Shown here one piece after another: positions 37,324 to 49,707 of a DNA stretch of 64,000 nucleotides (the stretch's first letter is position 1; every line of letters starts with the position of its first letter). This stretch comes from Manduca sexta (lineage: Eukaryota > Arthropoda > Insecta > Lepidoptera > Sphingidae): NCBI RefSeq assembly GCF_014839805.1, contig NC_051117.1, positions 5,146,001 through 5,210,000 of the forward strand, in the 5' to 3' direction. Below the pieces are notes generated by a model. That model made no database searches and had not been told where the DNA came from. It worked only from the letters and a program-made list of their open reading frames with translations. Made by a program: the position numbers and the translations under genes.

Positions 37324-37379
37324 AAAACAATCGTTGACAGATAATTCTAAGCATAATCTGTGAGCAGTCGGATTGGAAA

Positions 37380-37999
37380 CGAGTTTTTTGTCTTCCGTTT
37401 TCAACGGCTCAAGTATAAAATAAAATGAAACGTCACTTCTCTAAATGGAGAGGACTGAATTGAATTAAATCAATTAAATTGCATTCAGGCTGAACGTGGA
37501 TCCGCGACCTTGCTGCGGCGCAACCATTCGTATTGTTATTTGTCACGCCCGGTGCTTTTCAGTGGTTCTGTTTACATGTTATTGGTGTAGTTAAGCCGCC
37601 GCGGTTCGCCGTCCCTATTAGAAACAAATAGAATGCAAGTCTTATTCAGTGGCGCGAAGGCTCCGCAGATTCGGTGCGAGCAGACTTGACCTTATATTTC
37701 GAGTAAAGGAATCGACCCACGCTGATTAATAAAGAGACTCCTACGCGCCTTTGACGACGAAGTCTGCTTCGTCTTAACACTACAATGAACGAAATTACGC
37801 GACATGCTAGCGTTACCGTCATCTACTTATAAGAACAAAGTGTTTTTTTGCCTATAAGTCTATATTTTTGTGTGGTTAACTTCCTGTGATCGCTAGTGTT
37901 ATAATGTTCCAATAGTTGTTGCAAGTTTTGTTCAGATTCGGAAACGTTATCTGCTAATATTAATTGGAAATTTGCCATATTTCCAGTTGCTATTTACTG
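37380..37999 (+). promoter_or_regulatory. CDC14 promoter region and inferred noncoding first exon
   Basis: A GC-richer, CpG-containing block (for example AAGCCGCCGCGGTTCGCCGTC near 37,593) lies immediately upstream of a strong donor ACTG/GTAAGT at 38,000. Two initiator-like TCAGTGG sites lie at about 37,558 and 37,646. I infer that the noncoding first exon of CDC14 ends at 37,999 and splices to 41,838. The exact start is not determined. Confidence 0.5.
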
Positions 38000-40900
38000 G
38001 TAAGTATTCACTATTTTTTTCTTATTCTGGTTCCTTTGACATTTCCTTGCATGCAGTTTCGCCAGATGATGTGGTGGCAAAAGTTTTTATCATTCATGCA
38101 ATAACTATTTATGATAACTACTGAACATGTACCAATCAATTACCAATATCAGGATTGTGTTTCCTCATAGGGCATTATCTTTGTAAATAATCAATAACTA
38201 TAAAACATAGAGCTTCTTGTACAACACAAGATGATTCATACATTACAAATAAGCTAATAAACATACTGAATCTATTTACTATTTTATAAGGACACACTTG
38301 AAAGAACTGCTATATTTTTTTCACTTATTAGAAACCTGATCTCTAAAGGATATTGGATTCCATTAATACAAAATATTTAATCTGCATAAAGATAAAATCA
38401 CAAACTATATTCAGATATGACTAAGTAAGTACCAATAATACCAATAATAAACATACAAACATATCATCTTTCAGAACTAGTGACAAGGTTAAATTATTGT
38501 GCTAATATTTTGAAAGATATTGAAGCAAGTTGTGTGTGCTTACAATTCTTCACTTGGAACAACTTAAATCTTTTGGAGGACTGTGTCTAAAAATATGTGG
38601 GCACCTATTACTATTATTTTGATTTGTTTAAAAAAAATTAACCTACAGACTGTTTGTTAACACTTAATAATGGATACTTAATAATTTAACAAGTATTATA
38701 TACTCCGTATTGAATTTTTGGGATATACTTATACTACATTGTTAATTTGGCACAATTGAGCCTTTTCCTAGATCGTCATTTCTATTTTAAATTGTGGATG
38801 ATATAAACATACAGATATACTTAGCTCTCAAGTCAATTATAATAAATTACATTTTTATTTTAATTTAGTGATTTTATTAAGTTTAGCTAGATTTTATGAC
38901 TGTCATTATATTATAAGTCATAGACTCATATTGAACAGTTTCCATTGATGAATAGAGTAGATTTACAAATTAACATTCCTCATAGTTGGATGAGACAATC
39001 ATCTTCATAAATGCAAACCATCTGCAAAGAATGCATCCAGATGTAAGCATATGAGTGATAAAAGCTAGTTTCCTACTAATTATAAAAGTTGAAGTATTCT
39101 GTTTTCACATTGATTAGGCCACTGGCATATAGGCTACAATATCTTTACAATAATATCAGTTTTAATTATGTTTTATTTTTATTCAGAGTTTTGTTACATT
39201 ATTCTTGTTTTTAATAAATACAATGGTTTATATGTCTATTGTTGTCAATAATATATTATAGTTTATCAAATGTGATAACTTCATATACATTCCTTATGTT
39301 TTTACTGTAATGTAATATAGAACATTATCAGTTTACTATATTGTAATATTTACTTATAGATAAGGTTCACATTGGTATTGTCAAATGTATTATTTTATTA
39401 TAATTTCATAAAAACTTAAATGGTTAGATTTTTACAATTCAAATTGAATGAGAATTCAGATGGTATTATTGTAATTCCTAATATATAGAATTAAGGCCAT
39501 TTAAACTATGTTATCTCTTGTGTTTAATTAACATATATATATTTATAGATCAATGTTATCAAATTTATCTTAATCATATTCTATAGTTATTGTCTCCTTA
39601 AAAATATGCTATATTTAGTATCAATCAAAATGTATGATAGTTGACTGCAATTTGACCTTGGCATTGTAAAATCCAAGGTAACTTACGTAGTTACTGTAGT
39701 TAGCTATCTGCTTTATAACAATTTAGTAGTGTGTCCAGATTTATAATCCAATTTGTGTATTTTGCTATCAAACAGTAGGGTTAAACCATATTACATATGA
39801 GGTTATGGTTACTATCAGAAAAGCAACCTGTTTCTTAGCATACAATTTAATAATAAATAATAATGTTTAAAATCTGTTAATGATAATTTTAACTTTACCC
39901 TTAGAAAAGCACAAAACATATGACAATGAGAATGCAGGTGTGCGATCGGCTAATCTACCTATGAAAATGAAAAAAATGACTCATTAAAACTTGTAGTACT
40001 TGTAAAAAAAAATACTGGATGTTATACAGATTTCATTGCATGTCACCTACTTAAAATTATTTTGTTTTGATTGCATGCTAATTTATGTTCTATAAAAACG
40101 GTTCGGGTTATTTACATTACCTGCTAGTCTATTGAAAATTCACTGTGCATAAATGAAATCTAATATTATTTATTCAGTCTGTAATTCTATGAAGGCTTGG
40201 TCAAGTAACAGTGAATTTAGCAAATCTCTTGTGGACAATTAGTCCTTAGGTTAAATTATCAAGCCCTACAACAATTGGCGTTGTCAAATATATATGTTTT
40301 TAACTTTGGGCTTATTGATATGTCCATGTCTCACAACAAAAACTACAAAACAATAAGAATATGGCTCAATCTAGATTCAATGAAAATTACTTTTAAGTAG
40401 ATATTAGAGGGCCAGTTAGCATAAAAGTCTGTAATTTAGCTTAGTTGACATACATAAGGAGTGTCATTTGTATACTGACTATTGGAAGTATTGTGAAAAT
40501 GCATTCAGCCTTTTTGCAGATTAGCTCTGATAAACTAATAAAGGAAAATAATCAAAATGTGTCTTTAGAATAAGACACTTAGCACACTTTTTTTTTATAT
40601 AAGCAAGACAATGGTTATTGATACGCGTGCTCGCCGCGTTTTCAGTGCCCTTATATTTTGAATGTAACAACAAGTTTACTGCAACATTTGAGTTTCTAAT
40701 TTACTATTGAATTGTATCCTTCAGCTTATAGTGCAAATAATCAGATACTTTAATAAGACAACAAAAAGTTTATTAATGTAATAACAGTCTTAATCAACTG
40801 CATTTACTTATTTATTCATTTAAATAAGGTTCTCCCACAGTACACATATTTCTTGTTTATAATATAAAAGTAGTAGTCACATTCTGTGACTAAACTGACG

Positions 40901-41837
40901 CTAAACTGTTTAAACAAAACTTAGTATACAGCAAGAAACGGATTTGCTTCAAATGACTAAACATTGCAAAACATATCCATAGGATATAAACCACTTTCTA
41001 TATGTCGGTATTAGGAAACCTGCCTGCCCACATCACCGTCTGTCGCTGTTCTAAACGTCTGTGTAAACACTAGAAGTAATTAGTGTTAGAAAATTTCAGT
41101 TTTAGAGTGGTGTTACTTTCTAACTACAAATTGTTTTGATTCCATTAATTATGAATAAATTCCAAAAGCAAAAGTTTAAATTCCAATGTAATAAACTTTG
41201 TTTTATAAATCTCAAGCCAATGACTACGTTTAATAACTTAAAAGAATAATAAAATTGTGGTAATGCCGTAAGACAATACCTAGAAATATGCACAAATCCT
41301 TCGGTAAAAATATTTACCTACAGCAGTCACTTGTACAGCATTACACACATTTTTCACACCTTGACCACCTAATGACCTATTGGTGTTCAATAACCTAGTT
41401 TGTTAATGCACGTGACGTAGCGGGCCATGAAGCGGCTTCGATACCAAGAACTCGCGGATTCGATTCCCGCGCTGAGACAGTGCTATCCGCAAATATTTGT
41501 TTAGGATATGGGTGGAATCGAACCTCACAAAAACAGTTAACACAATAGGTATAACTCATAACAGAAGTATTGCACCAAAGTGTCAGAATGCGTGAGAATA
41601 TTTGAATTACTAATTACACGGATTTTTTCACACTCTATCCGTGAGAATGTTGCTTTTTCGGAGAATAAGCTGCACTCTGCACTTTTCTAGGAATAAATGC
41701 TGGACCCAGGAAGAGTTTGTATGCTTGCCAATTTCATTTAAATCCATTAATCGGTTTATGCGTCAATTATTACAAACATTCAAATATCATCAACCATATA
41801 TAGTAGACTTTTAATTACTATATTATTTCTTTTACAG
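38000..41837 (+). other. inferred first intron of CDC14
   Basis: AT-rich noncoding DNA from the donor at 38,000 to the acceptor TTTCTTTTACAG ending at 41,837. I see no other gene. A tRNA-derived SINE sits near its 3' end (41,403-41,530). Confidence 0.5.
41403..41530 (+). mobile_element. tRNA-derived SINE fragment
   Basis: CACGTGACGTAGCGGGCC (A-box region) and CGCGGATTCGATTCCCGCG (B box, about 41,452-41,470) are followed by CTGAGACAGTGCTATCC and GCAAATATTTGTTTAGGAT. That text is common behind tRNA-type heads in Lepidoptera. It does not fold as a full tRNA. The tail motif GCAAATATTT is shared with the copy at 51.7 kb. Confidence 0.6.
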
Positions 41838-41924
41838 ATGCAAAAACACGTTCACCCAGATGGATACAAGATAGAAACAATCAAGATATGCTTGTGTGGT
41901 GTTAGCAAAAATCATTCAAAATAA
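41838..41924 (+). CDS. upstream open reading frame in CDC14 5' UTR
   Basis: A 28-codon frame starts with an ATG that is the first codon after the acceptor at 41,837 and stops 35 nt before the CDC14 start codon. It lies in a different frame and does not overlap the main frame. The start context is weak (ACAG-ATGC after splicing depends on the upstream exon). The peptide has no known homologue that I recognise. If translated, it could reduce CDC14 translation. This rests on the exon model being right. Confidence 0.4.
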   Translation: MQKHVHPDGYKIETIKICLCGVSKNHSK

Positions 41925-41959
41925 AGAAAACATCGACGTTACTGTGTTACAAAGCGAGA

Positions 41960-42005
41960 ATGGATGAAAACGATGTCATTATATCATCTACAGAAATAAT
42001 AAAAG
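41960..42005 (+). CDS. cdc14: CDC14 phosphatase, first coding exon
   Basis: The ATG in GAGAATGGATG opens MDENDVIISSTEIIK and one further base, then donor GTAAGT at 42,006. Joined to the exon at 63,042 it gives EIIK-DRLYFATLK, which matches the known N-terminus of animal CDC14 proteins, where a short acidic leader precedes KDRLYFAT. The whole exon starts at the acceptor 41,837/41,838 and carries about 122 nt of 5' UTR. CDC14 is a dual-specificity phosphatase that removes phosphate from CDK sites and acts in late mitosis, cytokinesis and cilium function in animals. Confidence 0.85.
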
Positions 42006-43800
42006 GTAAGTGATTCATACAACAGGTTGTAGTGTGTTCCACATAATACTAATGTGTATTGTCCAGCCCACGTAACCTTTGTTGACTGTCACTCGTAGCT
42101 CTGACGATTAATGCAAGTGAACCGTTAATATTGAAGTACTGTTGTGTGCTAATTAAAAGGGGCTGAATGGTATTTATGAATGAATGGATAGACAAATTTT
42201 ATGACCTAAAAAAATATGTGTGTAAACGAGTAATGGAAATTCCAACGCAGAATACATTAAAACATAAGTTCATAATGGAAGGCAGCCACCAAACTTTTCG
42301 TACACCCATTCAAACAACGTCAGCGGGAAGCCTAAGAAAACAAACTTTGCATTCCCAACCGGAATAAATTTTCCGCGAACAGGTACAACTATAATGGCAC
42401 ACGGAACATTTTTATACGAGTACAAAGAGGATGTTCTAAATATAGACAGTCAGGCCAGTGGGTAGGTTTCAGTTTACGCGTTCGATATTATCCAGTTAAA
42501 CAACCATCTAGTATGGTTAAATCTACATTTAGAACTAATCGGACTGAGAAACGTTCTCGGAATTGCATTGCGATGTAACATAATGTTATTCACGTGAAAG
42601 ATCTAGAATCGCTGAAGTTTTTGTAACGTAAATATAACAGAGAGAGCGCAACAAAGGAAAAAAAGAGGGTAGAGATCTGCTGAGACGACGGAGGAATATG
42701 CTGGCTTCGATTCAAGGACACATGTTTGATACTAACTCGTAATACATCAGTTGGGGATAAAAGATCTTACGTTGACCTGACCTAATCATTTATTGTTTCA
42801 AGAGCCCCGTTTCCAACAATAAATATTTTTTTACAAGTGCCATATTGCAATATTAAAGAAACTCAGCCAATGTTACCTCTACGCCACGGCCTATTCAGCC
42901 CACATTCAATATCACAAATCAAATTTGCTTCCTTACGCTGCGTGTTAGCGAACTCGCACGATAGTTTGTAGAGCGTAATTAAATTTGTGATGAGATGTAA
43001 GACTCGGTATGTTTAGTATGTTTATGTTGGATAGCGATCACTATATTTTAGATGAATTTAAGCTGATATTATATTTAACAAGAATCTTTGTTGTCTTACT
43101 GGCTACATCATTCAATCTTCTAATGTAACGAAACGGTCAATTTTGCCCCATGATGTTAAACAATCTTCAATAGACAACCAAGCGACTATCCTGTATATTT
43201 TATTTCTGTAGCTTATTATATTCTATAAAAAAAAAAATACAAGAAAAAAATACATTACAAATCGACACGATCGACTACAAACAATCCACCTTCATAATAG
43301 TCAAGAAAGCTTATATAAATACACAATAGCAAAGTAAACTGAAGTTAACCTGTCAGTTCTCGGGAAATATCCAACCGTGGCAATAAAAATTGACAGCTCA
43401 CGGAAACGGTATACATTAAATTAGACAGTTTACGACTGACAGATTGACTGACGTGCCGGAGTAATGGCGATTGTTATCGATTGGCGATACTAAAGTAACC
43501 CTTAGGGGATTTACTGCATTATCTATGAATATAACTCTATTTCGATCTATTAGCTCAATTAGTTAGAGAGTATTTTAAGCTCAATGTTTGATTATTTCTC
43601 TGCAATTACGTCTTGGAAGTGTTCTTCTTTTGTCCTTTACATTTCTCCTATTTTCTATGTAATTAATCTATGTCTCCAAAAGACAAAAAGGTAATCTTCG
43701 CTTGTTCGGTTTCTTACAGTAAACCAGACCCGCCTTTATATCAACACTCCTTATTTCCATGAAGTCTGGAAAAAGTATAACCACGTTGAAGTCTGATTTA
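42006..43800. other. CDC14 intron 2, 5' part: nothing secure
   Basis: Start of the roughly 21-kb intron (42,006-63,041). A 66-codon frame at 42,167-42,367 has no recognised motif. No repeats are identified. Confidence 0.5.
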
Positions 43801-43841
43801 AATAGGAATTTCTCGCACGGCATCTGAGCCGCGAATTTTTC

Positions 43842-44180
43842 ATGTGCAAACCGGGCTTACCGACGCTTTTGGATGTTCTTCGTGACGTCTGGAATCTTAC
43901 AGCTCTATTTCAAATTAATCACGATTCTTTTGCACTTTGTCTACGTTCATATATTTCTCTCCTTTTGGTGCAATGTAACGTCGGCATATGGCATAAAATT
44001 CGTTTACTCTTTATACGTATTTTGAGTGCCGCAAGTCGTGTGTTGTTTTCCTTGACTTGGGATAATCAAACCATTAATAGAGACGTAATGACAATTAAGA
44101 ATCTTAATATTTGTGTTGCCTTTTATGTCGATGTATACTTGTATCATTCATCGATTAAAAACAAGCGGGCATTGCGTTGA
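43842..44180 (+). other. unidentified 112-codon open frame in intron
   Basis: This is the longest plus-strand frame in the intron outside known exons. It is hydrophobic in the middle (segments LLLVQCNVGIWHKI and LLFIRILSAASRVLF). No family, splice sites or neighbouring frames support it. It may be chance or a remnant of an element. Confidence 0.15.
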
Positions 44181-44320
44181 AAAATGGTTCTTCTTTAGTT
44201 TTTGTACACTTATTAGACAATAATATAATTTTTGCTTTCATTTTTCTTTCTACAAATTCATATAAAAAATCATTCGAGAAACATTCGTAACTCTTGTCAG
44301 TCCTAAGATATGTGACAACT

Positions 44321-44595
44321 AGTAGCTGAAACCAACCTTTTCTATATTTACACTATCTTAGCCTTTCTTGCCTATCCATTGGGAGATACATTCCCATTCT
44401 CTTGCCGAAGACGACTTAAAACCAAAACAAGAAATAATGTCCGAAACATTTTAGCTTTAGCTGACACCAACCTTTTCAATCTATACACTATCTTAACCTT
44501 TTCTGCCTATCCTGTGATAGAATCAAAACCGCCCCATTTCGTTGCCGGCGATAACAAAAAACCGAAACAAGAAATAATGTACGAAATATTTTAGC
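44321..44595. repeat. two-copy tandem duplication, ~135-bp period
   Basis: GCTGAAACCAACCTTTTC (from 44,325) and GCTGACACCAACCTTTTC (from 44,460) begin two copies. Both then carry CACTATCTTA, GCCTATCC, AAACAAGAAATAATGT and GAAA-ATTTTAGC in the same order. The copies have diverged. An apparent open frame across the junction (44,379-44,594) is a by-product. Confidence 0.75.
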
Positions 44596-44599
44596 CTTT

Positions 44600-47193
44600 A
44601 TGCCTTTACGCGGTCCATAAAAGTTTAACAACATCCGACTGAGCTTAACAACTTCATTTTGCAATACAAAAATTTGTTATTTTGCACATGCTCGGCGATT
44701 TTGAACAGAATGCATAAATTGTTGATCCAACTAAAGTTACGGAAACACGATACAGTGTTGGTACTAAACGTGGGTGTACAAGTGACCAGAATGACATAAG
44801 TGCTGCTGGTTTACGAGCCGTTACATGTCACGACCAGTGTGAGGAATACGGCGATTTGTGAAAATACCTGCTCGTATTGTTGGAATCTCGTTGTGCGAAG
44901 GACTAAGCGCGTAAGATATATTTCACTTGGGTATGAATTTTAAAGAATCCTTTTTTAATACTTACATATTATGTTAGAGAAAATTTCATGACTTAAACCA
45001 CCAAATTAAGGTTTCTGTTGTCAGTATTAACAATTTTATGTCAGAACACTTTAATTTTATGAGTCGTGTTATATAGTTATTACTTTTGTGTAAATATATT
45101 ATGTATTATTACATTGTGAATAAGATATAAATACGATACCATTTTTATGGTAGTCACTTTGGTTAAACAAATAGCCGTGTAATTAATTTAGTTTGGATAA
45201 TCACTACATTACACAAGCATTAAATAAACATCACAACGGATATCCGCACAACAGAGTTAATGTGGATGCTAAATATTAAATATTTAACCGCATGAATTAT
45301 TCATTTTCCCTGTACAAAACTATTTGCATTTGCGAAAATGCTTTTATCTTACCCCAGTCTCCTCAAACATAGTCAAGTGTACTTATTGGGGACGACAGTT
45401 TATTCTTCGCAAACACAAACTTGACACAAAGAACTAAAAATAAGCAAATATTTGTACTTTATATTTGTTTATCATTCTCAGCTATGTAGACATGTCTGAA
45501 GTAAGTTACTTGCGTCACTGGTGGCGCCCTGAATTTACCTTTGTGTATACTCTTTGTATAAAAATAGCCAGGTATAGAATACGTTATACTTGACGGCAGC
45601 GTATGCTGACCATAATGTTAATCGATAAGAAGCACTCTTATGTAATACGTAAGCACTATTTTTAAATAACGTTCAATTGCTTCATATTCCTTTCTTCATA
45701 TAGTATATTGCAAAGTATTTAGCGGTAAACTTAAAAGAACAACAGGCCCACTTGTTTCAAAGTTATTTAGTTTCGCTAACCTTTTCTATTACTAAGAAAA
45801 ACCAATGCAAACTCGATCGTCTGATTGTAAAGCGTCATTGGCTATAAACAGCAGCTAGGGTTCTCAGAACTTAAGATTTACAAAGTACTGAATAGAATTA
45901 CACTGCGCTCGTTTCCATAAGACATTAGGTCGTAATATCCTGTAATTACTTTGATTTTCATGTTATTCAACCCGGAACATACTGATACTTGCACTGTGCT
46001 ATTTCGAAACAGAAGTAAACAAAGATTTGGATTCTACCCAGGCTTTCTTATGAGACTTGGGCCCTATTTCGTAACGTTAAAGTAATATTATATCCACAAT
46101 TAATTGACGTGTTAGACGTCATATACAGGGTCATTTTGACATTGCGTTACTAAATAAAACCACATAGTCGTCTTCACCTTTGCTGACATTGTGCCAAAAA
46201 TCATCTGTTAATAATTAATATTTTCGCGAAAAATTCTGGTTTTAGTTTTCTGATTTTTTGATAATTTTGTAATTTAATGCGTATATAGCGTGTGCGTGGG
46301 TGTATTTCTGACTGAAAGTATGATGTTGCCGCTGCAACGAATTCTCTTAGAGTAATAGTAGTGGCTTTTGGACGCGTAAAATTAAAATTACTTTTTATTA
46401 ATATTTATTTTGTTCGAATCTTTTTTATTTTACATCTACTGCTCATGTAACTTATTGTAAAGTGTTTCCGATGTTTTTTTGTAAATTAGTCGTTATTTAA
46501 AATGCAATATTGACCATTATTCCCGCTACTGTGGTCACATATTGCGGCGGCGCCTTGCGGTCTGACCTTCACACTACGATGATTGATCTGTGAAATTACC
46601 TACCGCGACATTACCTAACCATTGTCTTGTTTTGATGAGGGATCCTATTACGCGTAATGTTTATTTACTGCGGTCTATGTTGTGTAAGTTTCGTGTTTAT
46701 TTTTTGGTGATAAAGATGGCTAGTTAAATAGAAAATTGTGTTTATGCTACTAATAATACAGGAAAGCAGAAAAACTATGGTATTGGTACACTGTTTGTAA
46801 GCGGCAAGTCTTTTTATTTTGGCTCTCCACCTATGAATATTTTTCCTACATATCAACAAATATTCCAAAACTAGACATAATTTATCAGCCCTTACACGAT
46901 AAAAAAGACTACTGTAGAAGAAAATATTTACCATCATAAATATGCGACGCATCAATTTAAGCTTCAAAGTGGTGTAAAATTGAAGAATATTTTCAAGCGA
47001 AATATCTACACGGGCAATATCCACTCGTGGAAATCAATTTGTAACTACGTTTCGTCGGCACGATTTGCGCCAAACTTTTCGCTTTAACGGACGTGGCACG
47101 TTAGAAATATCACTTCAATGATAGCTCGTTTCCTCAGGCGGCTACCTTCACCTTTAAAACGTTATGCTTCAATATTTATGTCTTATACCGAGA
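44600..47193. other. CDC14 intron: noncoding, nothing secure
   Basis: AT-rich. A minus-strand 119-codon frame at 46,665-47,024 has AT-biased codons and no recognised family. One CTCF-like GGTGGCGCCCT occurs at 45,520-45,530. Confidence 0.4.
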
Positions 47194-47201
47194 ATCTATA
47201 C

Positions 47202-47810
47202 CAAGGGCTTCCCAATCTTTTCTAACCCGCGGCGGAGTTACAAGTTTAGTATTTTTTCACGGCGCCCTGTCCTAGCTAACTATTTGAAGACAGTCGAAAG
47301 AAATAGGTACCTACAATAATAGTAGTTAGGTAGGTAACTCGAAACTATAATTAAAACACCACAATGTAAAATTGACACCAATATTTGTGGTGTCCAATAA
47401 TGAGAGGATTGACTAACGGCCAGGGATGTTATGGATATTATGGAAATTATGTTATGGATATAATGGGATGTTATGGAAATTTCGGATATGTATACTGATA
47501 TGGATATAGGAATAAAATTATATCTGTTTTGGATAAGGTTACGGATATGTAATTATTTCGGATTATGCGTTAGTTTCGGAAAAATATTTAATACAGTAGG
47601 GTGACGATTACTATCGTTCGTCGTCATCGTCGATTATTAATTATCGATGAACTAATATAACGGATAAGGTTACGGTTACGGATATATTTTTATTTCGGAT
47701 ATCCGAGAGTTTCGGTTACGGAGCTCCATAATATCCCTGCTCACGGCGCCCCCCCTCTTTACTTCCTACGGCCCACCAGGACACCGCGACGCACACTTAG
47801 GGAACCTCTG
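47202..47810. mobile_element. outer hAT-type element, 609 bp, interrupted
   Basis: The ends are CAAGGGCTTCCCAATC on the left and, read inward from the right, CAGAGGTTCCCTAAG. They are flanked by ATCTATAC (47,194-47,201) and ATTTATAC (47,811-47,818), an 8-bp duplication with one mismatch. The GGTTCCC-type termini are characteristic of some hAT MITEs. It has no transposase frame. Its interior is split by a second element at 47,421-47,739, so the original length was about 280 bp. Confidence 0.7.
47421..47739. mobile_element. inner hAT-type element nested in the outer one, 319 bp
   Basis: Inverted termini are CAGGGATGTTATGGA on the left and CAGGGATATTATGGA read inward from the right (14 of 15 match). 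The flanks are CTAACGGC (47,413-47,420) and CTCACGGC (47,740-47,747), an 8-bp duplication with one mismatch. Subterminal GGATAT/GGTTACGG words repeat many times on both sides, as expected of transposase binding sites. It lacks a transposase. Insertion must postdate the outer element. Confidence 0.75.
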
Positions 47811-47818
47811 ATTTATAC

Positions 47819-48141
47819 GATACATTTACGATATATTTACTTGGTTGACCTTTATAAATGCGTACATATGAGTAATTGGTATGTGTAAGGTGCGGGGCGA
47901 AAGGAATACAGATTTCTTATCCTTACATATTATCCTTGGCGTGGGCGGGTCGAAGGGCTGATTGGTATGAAATAGAGTTACGAATTGCGAATGTTTATTG
48001 ATTGGAGTTTGATGGCTCCAAAAAAAATGTTTTATGCTTAGAAAGTCTATTTTCAGAGAGATATGTCGTAGAAACTCGCAATTTTTATTTGGCTATAATA
48101 AACAGTGTTATAGTACAGTGTCGAGTTATTGATCACCAATC
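47819..48141. other. CDC14 intron: nothing secure
   Basis: Short spacer between the nested hAT elements and the first inverted repeat arm. A 70-codon frame (48,002-48,214) partly overlaps the repeat arm and has no features. Confidence 0.4.
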
Positions 48142-48410
48142 AGCCAATCACCCCCCTATTGCTACGCACTGCGAAGGCTGTAAATCCGTATGCATCGAGA
48201 AACAGACATATTAAAATATAATAGCATTGCTTCGTGATAGAAGAACTTCGTAAATAATAATTGGATGCTTCTGTTTATAAACAATCACTTGCACGTCATT
48301 CGAGCTTTGGTTCTTATAGTTCACAGTCGCCTAGCCCACAGAACAAGGACTTAAACTGGCAGTAAATTCCGCGCAAAAACACCGATTAACATAAGGGTGA
48401 CTTATAGCTT
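48142..48410 (+). repeat. inverted repeat, left copy (~265 bp)
   Basis: From AGCCAATC through AAGGCTGTAA, CACTTGCAC, TTGGTTCTTATAGTTCACAG and CACCGATTAACATAAGGGTG, this is matched by the reverse complement of 50,168-50,427. Divergence is moderate. It is either two independent copies of one dispersed repeat in opposite orientation or the two ends of one larger element. Confidence 0.75.
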
Positions 48411-48487
48411 TGCCTTACAGAACCCTAAAAAATAATGAATTGGTGTTACAACGCCATAATGTTAGTTACGACGTTAAAACATTCATA

Positions 48488-48900
48488 CTAGGGTAAGTCG
48501 AGGTTTCTCACTAAGATTTTTTTTGGGTTATCGAACCCCGCAGTTAACCCCGGGGGAAACCTTAGCGACTGCAGGGTTCTGGAGGCAAGTTGAGAGGGGA
48601 TAGCTGGGAAGGAAGTGGGGGGGGGGTAAGGATATGGAAACCTCTTAGGATGGGAGCAGGGGAGAAGGTTAGGAACTGTGCCCGACCCCTTATAGGCGTC
48701 AGTGTGAAATTGTAACCATGAGGTATACACACTTAACTGTATACCTAGGGCCGCGACAAAATGTCCCCCGTGCATGGGCGTGTTCTCACCAAGATTGCCG
48801 TCTTGCTTCTCTGGTTGTGTGGTGTACACTAAAACCCTTTGAGTGCCTACTGAATGTGGCTGGTGCAAATCACTGGGGCAATTTTTTACCATGTCTTATG
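48488..48900 (-). other. GC-rich, unclassified probable repeat with a 134-codon open frame
   Basis: This is an abrupt GC-rich block. The plus strand has a G run (48,617-48,626) and AACCCCGGGGGAAACC. The minus-strand frame of 134 codons contains QLSVYTSWLQFHTDAYKGSG, is proline-rich in the middle and ends before the G-rich side. The composition and its position inside the span bounded by the inverted repeats suggest transposon-derived DNA. I do not recognise a catalytic motif and cannot name a family. Confidence 0.35.
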
Positions 48901-49707
48901 GATCTATTTCCTGTTCATTAATGGTTTTATAAAAAAAGGAATAAACATTGATTATCAATATTTGAATTATAAGGATACATCCGCTAACATGACTTCATTT
49001 TGTCCACAAAAAGTTATTCAAACGTATTGAATAAGATAAATACATCGCACAACAAAATAAACTTGATTATTCATTTTGATATACTGGTTTTCCGTTGTTT
49101 ACAAACATTCGCTGTTTGTATACTCTCGGGGCCTAGTGATGACGTCTCAAGTTAACTAATTCATATATATTTTAAAAGAATATGTTACTATTGTTTACGT
49201 CAAATGGAATGTGGACTGCAACAATTTTGTAGCTGGAAGGTCGCTCGTTATCGAATGCTTATTGCGTTGATATTCTACTTTTATGTGAAGCGGGATTGTG
49301 GAAATGTTTGTTTTGAAAATGTGACTATCGATGGGCGGGTATAACTGTACTTGTCATGGTTATAAGGTAAATAGCTAGTTACGTCATTAAATAAAAAAAT
49401 CGTCACGAAGAAATACACTGAACTAATAATTAAAATAATAGATGACTAGTATTACTTTTTTACAAATCTGTTCTCCATGATAATTTTGCCAAACAACCCT
49501 GGTGGCGAAAGGTGAAATTTTCCGAAATGGAATTCGACACATATACTAATAGACATGAATGTGGTCTGCAAATCGTTCTAAGTATAATTAGATTCTACAT
49601 AAAGGAAAGCCGACAGAAATCGGTTAATACAGATCCTTCGCCACTGCCGTCTATTTATCGTTTACTTAAGGCAGTGAAAATTATCTCGAAGCTTATAACG
49701 TTGAAAG
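48901..49707. other. CDC14 intron: nothing secure
   Basis: AT-rich. A 69-codon frame at 49,512-49,721 runs into the SINE head and has no known features. Confidence 0.4.

Noticed and set aside
41410..41475. Possible tRNA gene with B box GGATTCGATTCC
   Set aside because: No cloverleaf can be drawn and the downstream text is a known SINE-type tail.
46665..47024. 119-codon minus-strand frame
   Set aside because: Low-GC codons, no recognised domain or splice sites; probably chance.
48718..48921. 67-codon plus-strand frame in the GC-rich block
   Set aside because: Shadow of the longer minus-strand frame; no features of its own.
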